Shown: one piece after another, positions 7,777 through 15,425 of the stretch
Position numbering within the stretch: the first letter of the stretch is position 1
Layout: the number at the start of each line of letters is the position of its first letter
NCBI GenBank assembly: GCA_017454335.1
Contig: JAFTDE010000006.1
Coordinates: forward strand, 1-64,000
From: Bacteroidales bacterium
GTDB lineage: Bacteria > Bacteroidota > Bacteroidia > Bacteroidales > UBA932
Direction: 5' to 3'
Length of the DNA: 64,000 nt
Translations under genes and position numbers: made by a program
The notes under the pieces: generated by a model
What the model was told of the DNA's origin: nothing
What the model saw: only the letters and a program-made list of their open reading frames with translations
Databases searched by the model: none

Positions 7777-7808
7777 ATTGTATATATGCGAAAATTAATA
7801 TAATTTTG
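7777..7808 (+). promoter_or_regulatory. Promoter of the fimbrial operon, with overlapping palindrome
   Basis: ATTG at 7777-7780, 20-bp spacer, TAATTTTG at 7801-7808: a strong match to the Bacteroidota consensus. The -7 box lies in a near-palindrome (7788-7809, GCGAAAATTA / TAATTTTGC). The start codon of the first gene is at 7838. No recombinase-type flanking inverted repeats are visible, so I see no evidence for an invertible promoter. Confidence 0.7.
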
Positions 7809-7837
7809 CAAGTTGAAGCGTTTTGACCAATTGCTCA

Positions 7838-8632
7838 ATGACGATTTTTGGAACTCGAACTGTGAAAGCCAGTGATCCGTTGACCCGTTTGTGGTCTTGG
7901 ATGATTTTCGTTTTCTTGCTGGCCGTTTCCGGCGGACCGGCAATGGCGCAGGCCAAAAAGGACAAAGCGATGTCCGCCCCCGCCGACACCCTCTCCGTAC
8001 CCGCGACCTTCCCGTCCCCGCAACACCCGCAGACCGCGCAAACCCTCCCGGCCGATACGGCCCGGGTGCGTCCCGCAGCGGTTTCCGTGCGGACCAACCT
8101 GGCCTGGGACGCGGTGGCAGAACCCAACCTGGCCGTGGATGTCCAGGTCGGCGACCATGTGTCGCTGGGCGTGGCCGGCGGGCTGAAACCCTGGCCCCGC
8201 TGGCTTTTCTGGGACTGGGACAATTCCGGAAACAATACCCACTGGCGCAACTTCGCCATCGTGCCGCAAGCCCGCTGGTGGCCGCGCAGCGTCTATGACG
8301 GCTGGTTCATCGCCGCGGATTTCGTTTATACGCATTTCAATGTCGGTGCGGTCCGCTTCCCCTTCGGAATCTATCCGGAGGTGCGGGACTCCCGGGTTCA
8401 GGGTTCCTTCTGGGGAGCCGGTCTGGCCGTCGGGCATTCCTGGCGTCTGGGCGGACCCTGGCGGCTGGAACTGGAAGCCGGCGTGGCCGGCGGACAGGCC
8501 GCCTATGACCGTTACGACTGCCCCCATTGCGGAACCCGGCTGGGCCACGAGCACAAAGCGGCCGTCGTTCCGAAGGTGGGTGTGAACATCGTGTGGAACC
8601 CGGAAAAGAAAGACAAATCAATCAACAAATAA
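7838..8632 (+). CDS. DUF3575 outer-membrane protein of the fimbrial operon
   Basis: 264 aa from the ATG at 7838; an in-frame TTG at 7823 is less likely. A hydrophobic segment near residues 21-38 ends at AMAQA and serves as signal peptide. After a Pro/Ala/Thr-rich linker, the DUF3575 domain starts at VSVRTNLAWDAVAEPNLAVDVQVGDHVSLG and runs to the C-terminus, with the usual W-rich block (PWPRWLFWDW) and the strand FAIVPQARWWP. DUF3575 proteins are beta-barrel-like outer-membrane proteins typically found at the head of FimA/Mfa fimbrial clusters in Bacteroidales. It is the first gene of a seven-gene operon; the next gene starts 10 nt downstream. Confidence 0.88.
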   Translation: MTIFGTRTVKASDPLTRLWSWMIFVFLLAVSGGPAMAQAKKDKAMSAPADTLSVPATFPSPQHPQTAQTLPADTARVRPAAVSVRTNLAWDAVAEPNLAVDVQVGDHVSLGVAGGLKPWPRWLFWDWDNSGNNTHWRNFAIVPQARWWPRSVYDGWFIAADFVYTHFNVGAVRFPFGIYPEVRDSRVQGSFWGAGLAVGHSWRLGGPWRLELEAGVAGGQAAYDRYDCPHCGTRLGHEHKAAVVPKVGVNIVWNPEKKDKSINK

Positions 8633-8642
8633 TTCTCGTACA

Positions 8643-10922
8643 ATGAAACGTTTACTGATCCTTTTGAGCGCATGTGCGCTGTTTCTGCTGGCAGGATGCG
8701 AGCGGGAACACATCGGGAACAACCCGAACTACGACCCGGAGACGAATTCGGTGCTGACCAATTTCGTCTTCAACGTCTCCATGGCCAGTGGTGAAAAGAC
8801 CCGTCAGGACGCCGCCGCGACCCAGGCTACGGCGACCAGTGCTTTCCGTGGCATTACCGACGCGGTCCTGCTGACCTACCAGCAGCCCACCAACGGCAAG
8901 ATCCTCGCCGTGGACGCGACCTCTCCCAAGGGCTATGACCTGTCCGAAGTCGCTTCTCCCGGAACCCTCAGCTCGACGGATTCCCGCCGCGTGCTGGAGA
9001 TGTCCCTCCCGCTGCAGACCAACACCCTGCTGTTCTACGGCCGTGCGCCGCAGGGAACGAGCACGTTTGACAGCTATACTGCCAAGGAGTGCTACGGATA
9101 CCTGGACACCTACCGTGTGAATGAGACGTCCGGATCCGCTCTGTTCACCCTGGGCAAGCAGCTCCAGTCGGCCGACAGCGCCAAGTTCTATGCCGCCGAG
9201 AAACTCTTCGCCGGCATCTTCTCCGTCATCATGAACACGAACCTGAAAGGGACGAACCATGTGGCCATTGACGGCACGACGTCTCCGACCGGCGTGGCTA
9301 CCACCTACAAGTTCAGCCTGGCGACGACCGCTTATCCGGAAATCGGCTGGGCGGACTATGTCCTGGGCGGAAACAGCCCGGTGGAAACCACCCACGCCCT
9401 GTATCCGGCCGAGGAAAAGCTGGCCCGCGCCTACAAGCAGATGACCACGATCAATACGGCCGGCGGTGAACTCCGTGCCGCTTCCGGCGAAGCCCAGATG
9501 CGCACCATCCAGGACCTGTGGACCATCGTGAACGAGGTTCGCTGCCTGGATCCGCTGAACTCGGCGGAGACCGTTGCCAAGTTCCTGGCCAACAGCATTT
9601 TCATTCGCATCAACAAGTATTTCGATGCTGAGACCAAGCCCGTCAACGGTGCGCCTGTTACCGGCGTGTCCTTCCAGCCCATCGCTACCATGATCTCGAA
9701 CTTCGAAGCCGATACGGACCGCCCGAGCGTGAGCGGACAGACCTATACGGACATCTGGCCTTCTTCCGCCGATCTGGCCACCCTCACTTCCCTGAATCCG
9801 GCCAACTTCCCCTTCGTCTTCAACCTGCCCCGCGGCGCCACCCACATGGGCTTTGACGCGACGCGCAAAGTGTTCTACTACCCGACCACCTTCAACACCT
9901 CCGGCATGGGCGGCGTGATGGAAGGCGGCAGCTTCAATGCCAACAGCTACTTCTACCCGGCCGAGCTGCTGTACTTCGGCAACAGCCCCGTCCGCACCTC
10001 CGACACCGACCACGTCGTTGCCGATTACCCGACCGGTTCGGCCGCCTGGAACGGCACCTGGGCCACAGACTGGAACGGAGCGGCCGTCAAGGCTTCGACC
10101 CGCAGCGTCGCCATGAAATATGACATCAACTACGGTACCGCCCTGCTGGCCTCCAAGGTCAAGTACGGCGTCGGAACGCTGAAAGACAACAACCGGGCTG
10201 TCCAGGCGGAATTCCAGGGTGTGAACCTGAGCAATCCGACCGAGGCGGCTGCCTTCGCCGAAGTGGACAAGGAGATCGCCGTCACCGGCACCTCTTTCCT
10301 GTTCACGGGTATCATCGTCGGCGGACAGAGCCGCAACGTGGGCTGGGACTTCCTCCCGATCGCAACGGGTGAAACGCCGGCCTACACCTACGGATTCGTC
10401 TATGACCGGGCCGTTCCTTCCGCCAGCCAGGCCATCCCGGCCTACACCGCTGCCGGCGCTCCGTCCGAGCCCAACTACACGATGCTGTTCGACAATTTCA
10501 AGGCCGCCGGCCAGAGCGCCGGTATCTGGACCCCTGCTACCCAGGACAAGGTGTACGTCGCGCTGGAGTTCAAGAACAACTCCGGACAGGATTTCTACGG
10601 CAACCACAACCTGATCCGCGACGGCGGATACTTCTACCTGATCGCCGAACTGGATCCCGCCGCGGGAACCGCTCCGACCTGGCCCACCTCCGGATATGTG
10701 CTGCCTCCGTACAACGCTGACGGAACCTCCAACCAGGTTGCGCGCGTCTTCATGCAGGACTACCTGACGGATGTCACCTTCACCCTGGGCGTCAACTCGC
10801 TCAAGCACGCGTACCTGACCGTTCCGGACCTGCGTTCCGGTTCCATGACCCTCGGTCTTTCGGTGGATGTCAACTGGAGCACCGGTATGGTGTTCGACGA
10901 CGTCATCCTCGGCGGTAACTGA
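8643..10922 (+). CDS. Fimbrillin lipoprotein (probable shaft subunit, paralog 1)
   Basis: 759 aa. Lipobox LLAGC (Cys19), then TR at 53-54, the position where FimA/Mfa-type fimbrillins are cut by a trypsin-like protease before strand-exchange polymerisation. The segment FRGITDAVLLTY matches the FRGxxxxxLxPF-type block that opens the fimbrillin N-domain. The C-terminal half shares clear blocks with the gene at 11990: GTSFLFTGIIVGGQ, VYVALEFKNNSG, YFYLIAELD, VFMQDY and a terminal LGLSVDVNW strand. Long for a fimbrillin. Role as main shaft subunit is inferred from being the first structural gene. Confidence 0.85.
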   Translation: MKRLLILLSACALFLLAGCEREHIGNNPNYDPETNSVLTNFVFNVSMASGEKTRQDAAATQATATSAFRGITDAVLLTYQQPTNGKILAVDATSPKGYDLSEVASPGTLSSTDSRRVLEMSLPLQTNTLLFYGRAPQGTSTFDSYTAKECYGYLDTYRVNETSGSALFTLGKQLQSADSAKFYAAEKLFAGIFSVIMNTNLKGTNHVAIDGTTSPTGVATTYKFSLATTAYPEIGWADYVLGGNSPVETTHALYPAEEKLARAYKQMTTINTAGGELRAASGEAQMRTIQDLWTIVNEVRCLDPLNSAETVAKFLANSIFIRINKYFDAETKPVNGAPVTGVSFQPIATMISNFEADTDRPSVSGQTYTDIWPSSADLATLTSLNPANFPFVFNLPRGATHMGFDATRKVFYYPTTFNTSGMGGVMEGGSFNANSYFYPAELLYFGNSPVRTSDTDHVVADYPTGSAAWNGTWATDWNGAAVKASTRSVAMKYDINYGTALLASKVKYGVGTLKDNNRAVQAEFQGVNLSNPTEAAAFAEVDKEIAVTGTSFLFTGIIVGGQSRNVGWDFLPIATGETPAYTYGFVYDRAVPSASQAIPAYTAAGAPSEPNYTMLFDNFKAAGQSAGIWTPATQDKVYVALEFKNNSGQDFYGNHNLIRDGGYFYLIAELDPAAGTAPTWPTSGYVLPPYNADGTSNQVARVFMQDYLTDVTFTLGVNSLKHAYLTVPDLRSGSMTLGLSVDVNWSTGMVFDDVILGGN

Positions 10923-10930
10923 TACCAGGC

Positions 10931-11986
10931 ATGACCAGAACGGTAAAGACCCTTTTGCTGATCCTCCTCGGGGCGGTCGCCATCTCCGGCTGCCGCCTCG
11001 TGGATGAGGATCTGTTCGACTGCGAGACCGAATACACCATCGACTATGAACTCCGGATGGTCACCAACATGTCCACGGAGATCTCGACCCAGTTGAGTCT
11101 TGCAACGGATATCCAGATAGCCCAGTCCCTGCGGACCTATCTGGACGGGGTTTTTACGGACTATGCGCACGACGTGGATCTGGGGTTCTATGACGTGGTC
11201 CGGGACGATGCGGTCGGAGATTCGCTGCGCCTGTTCCACGAGACCCATGTGATGGACGCCAGCCAGTCCAGCTATACTTTGTATATCCCGATCCGGGACT
11301 ACATGCACCTGGCGGTCGCCAACATCGAAGACAACGGCCAGGTCCTGCTGGAGAACGGCGGCACCTGCCATGCTGCCCGCCTGAACCAGCCGGTCCGGGA
11401 TACGGTAGAATCGCACCGGACGGGTATTTTCACCGCCCGCCTCCCGATGTACATCATCCCAGGAGTCAGCCAGACCTTCGACGTGGACCTGTACATGGCC
11501 AACTGCGCTTCGGCGATCGTCATCGACACCGTCGGCAGCCAGGTCCGGGACCTGCAGGTGTATGCCACGGGCTTCGCGACCGGATTCAACATCTGTGACA
11601 GCACCTACCTGTATCCCTACACCCCGGTGGTGCGTGCGGACAGGGTCACCGGCACCGAAGCCGGCACCGTGTGCTTCGCCGCGGTCACCTTCCCTTCGCG
11701 CGACCCCGAACGTGTGGACACCAAGGTGGTCATCGAGACGGACGACCCCTTCATTTCCGGCGGCGGAAACGGGACGCTCTGGCGCTATTCCGTCTATTCC
11801 ACGATGGAAGACGGGACGGTCACCGAGACGATCCTGGGTGTTTCCACGCCGCTGCGTGCCGGCCAGCTGAAAATCATTACGGCCAAGGCACTGCCCAACG
11901 GTGCCGTCCAGCCCGGCGACCCGACGGTGGGCGTCAGTGTCACGCTGGACTGGGAACCGGGATCGCAACACGAAATTGAATTGTAA
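10931..11986 (+). CDS. FimB/Mfa2-family fimbrial anchor lipoprotein
   Basis: 351 aa. Lipobox near IS-G-C (Cys21), followed by DEDLFDCETEYTIDYELRMVTN, the characteristic opening of the FimB/Mfa2 family. The first beta-sandwich domain contains YIPIRDYMHLAVANIEDNG and the second begins near TFDVDLYMANCASAIVIDT; it ends with VSVTLDWEPG. Unlike the five fimbrillin-like proteins of this operon it has no TR motif after the lipid Cys, as expected for an anchor that stays lipidated in the outer membrane and limits fibre length. Start is 8 nt after the fimbrillin stop; next gene 3 nt downstream. Confidence 0.88.
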   Translation: MTRTVKTLLLILLGAVAISGCRLVDEDLFDCETEYTIDYELRMVTNMSTEISTQLSLATDIQIAQSLRTYLDGVFTDYAHDVDLGFYDVVRDDAVGDSLRLFHETHVMDASQSSYTLYIPIRDYMHLAVANIEDNGQVLLENGGTCHAARLNQPVRDTVESHRTGIFTARLPMYIIPGVSQTFDVDLYMANCASAIVIDTVGSQVRDLQVYATGFATGFNICDSTYLYPYTPVVRADRVTGTEAGTVCFAAVTFPSRDPERVDTKVVIETDDPFISGGGNGTLWRYSVYSTMEDGTVTETILGVSTPLRAGQLKIITAKALPNGAVQPGDPTVGVSVTLDWEPGSQHEIEL

Positions 11987-11989
11987 ACC

Positions 11990-13912
11990 ATGCGGATCGC
12001 TTCCTTCGGAAAAGCCATGCTCCTGTTCCTGCTCGTACTGCTCGGCTGTACGGGCAAGACGGTGATGGACACCCCTCCGACCCCGGACGGCGATCTGATC
12101 CCCCTGGACCTGTCGTTTGCCCTGCAGGGCAGCAGCCGGACGCGGGCGGATGCGGGAACCCTCTCCGAACTGGCTGACCAGGGACATTTCCGCGGCATGG
12201 ACCACATCCGCATCATTCCTTTCTCGGTAGGCGCGGGCGAAATCGACGCCGACAGCCGGGCGATCGGCGGCATCCGGTCCCTGCCGGATATCGACGAGCG
12301 CATCGACGACCGGGCGTATTCCGGCGCCAATTACCACAGCGGGCTGATCCGCAACAACCACGCGCACCTGTTCCCGAGTGCGTTTGCCGCCCTCCCGTAC
12401 GGGACGGACGCCGTGCTGGTCTTCGGCAGGGCGCCGCGCGTATCGAAGCCGACGGTGGTTGAGGACAAGCATTTCAACGGATCGCTGGTCGAGACCGGAT
12501 GGCAGGACGAGGGCGGCGCATACGTCGCCGCCGGGGACCTGGGCTTCGCCCCCGAGGCCATCCATGATGCGAAAGCGGGCAAGATCGATTCGCTGATCTC
12601 CCGCATCCTGACGGACATCGTGTCCGGCGCCACGTATACACAGAAGTATTATTACCAGCGCAACGGGACCTGGTACGAGGCGAACATCGCCGTACCGTGG
12701 AACGAAAACACCGGCGACCCCACCCTGCGGGAGTATTTCCGCTGGATCACCGGGGATTCCCAGCTGATGACCGGTGCCGGCGCCAACCTGGAGCGCATGC
12801 TGACGGATCTGTACCGGCGCCTGCTGCGTTTCCAGAGCCTGGAAGAAGATCCGTTCATGCACACGGTGAACGGCGTGCAGTATCCGGCCGTGCTGAGCAA
12901 CGGCGGATCGGACACCTTCACCTACGCGCACCTGTACGAAGGGCTGCGGGACACCCTGGTCAACCGTTTCACCGGGCGGGTGAACATCGGAGACCTGCGG
13001 ATCGATTCGGAGGAGAGCGTGACTTTCGCCGCCGATTCACTGCGGAGTTATCCCGCTTCGCTGGGCCTGCCGACCGGATCCGCCGTGCTCCGCTGGCGCG
13101 GAACCGGATACGTTCCGGCCGTAGCCTCCCTGGAAGGTGTGGCGCCGATGGACCGCTTCTGCTACATGCCGTCGCTGTATTACCGCACCCAGACGACCAT
13201 CAGCACCTCCGACGACCGGAAAATCTATGAGAAATACACCCAGGACGCGCCCAGCTGGCAGTCCATCCTGGGTCAGTACCGACAGGGAAAGGAAGTGACC
13301 CTGACCACGTATTCCGTGGCCCTGGACAGCGCCCTGCAGTACGGTTGCGGCCTGCTGGCCCTGACCGTCGCCGCATCGACGGCCGGCCTGCCCGACAACG
13401 ATGAAGACGAGCGGACGGTCTGTATGGCGACCGGCACGAATTTCCCCGTGACAGGCATCCTCATCGGCAGCCAGTACGCGCAGGACTTCGCTTTCCGTCC
13501 CGATACGACCGGCACGGAATACAATCTGTATGACCGCAACGTGTCCGGCCTGTATCTGACCACGGCGCAATCGGCCGAGGCCCGGACCCTGGTGCTGCCG
13601 ACGCCCCGGAACCGGGACGTGTACTTCTATCTGGAACTGCGCAATGACAGCGGAGCTTCCTTCACGGGCGCCGAGGGCATCATCCTTCCGGGCCAGTATT
13701 TCTACCTGGCCGGACGGCTGGATCATTCCACCGCGTCCGCATTCCCGCAGGTGTTCATGCCGGACCACGTCACGACGGCGCACTGCACCGTCTCTTCGAT
13801 GGAGAACGCACACATCTGCGTGCCGGAAATGGGCAATCCGCAGCTGTCGCTGGGCGTGCGGACCCGGACGGACTGGATCATGGCGGCTTCTTCTTATGTA
13901 ATCCTGGATTGA
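11990..13912 (+). CDS. Fimbrillin lipoprotein (paralog 2)
   Basis: 640 aa. Lipobox VLLGC (Cys20), protease-type TRA at 51-53, then FRGMDHIRIIPFS, the most typical fimbrillin block in this operon. C-terminal blocks GTNFPVTGILIGSQ, VYFYLELRNDSG, GIILPGQYFYLAGRLD, VFMPDH and LSLGVRTRTDW line up with the protein at 8643, so the two genes are paralogs that flank the anchor gene. It may be a second shaft or an accessory subunit. The stop is 1 nt before the next ATG. Confidence 0.87.
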   Translation: MRIASFGKAMLLFLLVLLGCTGKTVMDTPPTPDGDLIPLDLSFALQGSSRTRADAGTLSELADQGHFRGMDHIRIIPFSVGAGEIDADSRAIGGIRSLPDIDERIDDRAYSGANYHSGLIRNNHAHLFPSAFAALPYGTDAVLVFGRAPRVSKPTVVEDKHFNGSLVETGWQDEGGAYVAAGDLGFAPEAIHDAKAGKIDSLISRILTDIVSGATYTQKYYYQRNGTWYEANIAVPWNENTGDPTLREYFRWITGDSQLMTGAGANLERMLTDLYRRLLRFQSLEEDPFMHTVNGVQYPAVLSNGGSDTFTYAHLYEGLRDTLVNRFTGRVNIGDLRIDSEESVTFAADSLRSYPASLGLPTGSAVLRWRGTGYVPAVASLEGVAPMDRFCYMPSLYYRTQTTISTSDDRKIYEKYTQDAPSWQSILGQYRQGKEVTLTTYSVALDSALQYGCGLLALTVAASTAGLPDNDEDERTVCMATGTNFPVTGILIGSQYAQDFAFRPDTTGTEYNLYDRNVSGLYLTTAQSAEARTLVLPTPRNRDVYFYLELRNDSGASFTGAEGIILPGQYFYLAGRLDHSTASAFPQVFMPDHVTTAHCTVSSMENAHICVPEMGNPQLSLGVRTRTDWIMAASSYVILD

Positions 13913-13913
13913 G

Positions 13914-15425
13914 ATGAAGCGGTTTTTGTCCATATTCCTGATGGTTCTGACGGTGCTGCTGGGCGGATGCTACCGCCGGCTGGCTCCGGATGAGGCGACG
14001 GGGACGAGCCTCGGCATCGAGGTGGAGTTCCCGGGAACAGCCACCCGTGCCGACGATCCGCTGCTGCCGGCCAGCGGCATCGAAAACGCCCTGCACAGCC
14101 TCAGCATCTGGGTCTTCCTGTCTGCGGAAGGGCACGAGCTGGTGGCGGCCCGGACCCTGACGGAGGAGGATTTCCCCGTCGGCGGCGGTGTGCGGCGCTA
14201 TTCCCTGCCGGTCAGCCGCGCCTTCGCCAACGCCCGTCCGGACGTGGATGTCTTCGTGCTGGCCAATGCCGCCGCGATCGGTGCCGGAAACCTGAATGAG
14301 AATTCTTCCTGGGAAGATCTGAACGGGGCGTTCTTCGGCGACAGCGGAACGGCGCCGTACTATGGATTCGGACTGGCGCAGCCGGTGCATGCCGTGGACG
14401 GATCGCTGGGCCTGCCGATGAGCGGCTGCGGAAAGAATCTCAAGATCCAGGGCGAAGAGCCTTCGCTGCGCGTCCAGACCGTGGAGGTCGGCAGGATGGT
14501 GTCGCGCCTGCGTTTCGTATTCTGCAAGACCCGCACGGAGGGCGGAGAGGAAGAAGACGTCTCCATCCAGGAGATCAGCCTGCTGGGCAACCAGATTCCC
14601 AAGAAGGAATACCTGTTCACGACGGCGTCCTCGGGCGTCGTGCTGAGCGAAGCGGTGCTGAAGGACAATTACCTGGACCAGAAATACCTGTTGACCCCGC
14701 CGGCGACCATCGCCTCGAACGACACGCCGGAGAACCTGATCTACGTCAACCAGGATCCCCAGGCTTATGACCAGCTGTTGTCCGAAGCCGTCGCGGCGGG
14801 CACGCTGACGGATCTGGGTTACACCTACCTGCGCGAGAGCGACATGCGCCTGCGCGGGTCCATCAAATATACGGTGGCGGGCAAGCAGCATGAACGCGAA
14901 TTCAACATGGCCGTCGCCGGCGATTTCGCCCGCAACCACACCTGGACCGTGTTCGGATACTTCCTGGGCGGGCGCAACCTGCAGCTGGCCCTGAAGGTAC
15001 TGCCGTGGGATTACAACCAGTTCGCGGTGGACTTCTCGGAGGAATCCGTGAACGTGTCCTCGAAGTTCATCGTGGACGAGAATACCGTCGACCTGGTCCC
15101 GTCCGGAAAGGACCAGTACGATGCCTTCCTCATCCCGGGCGTCGCGGCCAGGGGCCATCTGTACATCACGACCCCGCGCGGAGCCTCCCTGATGATCCGT
15201 CCGGAAGGGGATGCGGAGTATTTCTCCGTCAATCCCGCGGTCGCCACCATCGACCCGACGGAAAAGTCCGGGCGCATCGATATCGAGGTCCGGCGCAACC
15301 CGGACATCGACGAGAACCTGACCGGAAAATACATTACGCTCTCCTTCACGGTTGAAATAGGCAACGACCGTGTCGTGGACGCCAATTCCGAAGCCATTGA
15401 CGCTGTTTACCGATTCAGATTTTGA
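13914..15425 (+). CDS. Fimbrillin-like accessory/tip lipoprotein
   Basis: 503 aa. Lipobox LLGGC (Cys19), TRA at 44-46, then IENALHSLSIWVFLSAEG, an N-domain strand pattern typical of Mfa-like accessory fimbrillins (Mfa3/Mfa4-type). The C-terminal half contains a DYNQFAVDFSEESVNVS block and ends in a short beta strand. Its stop overlaps the following start (TTGA at 15422-15425). The exact place in the fimbria cannot be told; accessory subunits usually follow the shaft and anchor genes. Confidence 0.75.
   Translation: MKRFLSIFLMVLTVLLGGCYRRLAPDEATGTSLGIEVEFPGTATRADDPLLPASGIENALHSLSIWVFLSAEGHELVAARTLTEEDFPVGGGVRRYSLPVSRAFANARPDVDVFVLANAAAIGAGNLNENSSWEDLNGAFFGDSGTAPYYGFGLAQPVHAVDGSLGLPMSGCGKNLKIQGEEPSLRVQTVEVGRMVSRLRFVFCKTRTEGGEEEDVSIQEISLLGNQIPKKEYLFTTASSGVVLSEAVLKDNYLDQKYLLTPPATIASNDTPENLIYVNQDPQAYDQLLSEAVAAGTLTDLGYTYLRESDMRLRGSIKYTVAGKQHEREFNMAVAGDFARNHTWTVFGYFLGGRNLQLALKVLPWDYNQFAVDFSEESVNVSSKFIVDENTVDLVPSGKDQYDAFLIPGVAARGHLYITTPRGASLMIRPEGDAEYFSVNPAVATIDPTEKSGRIDIEVRRNPDIDENLTGKYITLSFTVEIGNDRVVDANSEAIDAVYRFRF

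Noticed and set aside
7712..7837. Invertible fimbrial promoter
   Set aside because: Bacteroides surface operons often have these, but no matching long inverted repeats flank the promoter and no invertase gene is nearby.
8652..10808. 718-aa open frame opposite the first fimbrillin gene
   Set aside because: Shadow of a gene with signal peptide, lipobox and fimbrillin motifs.
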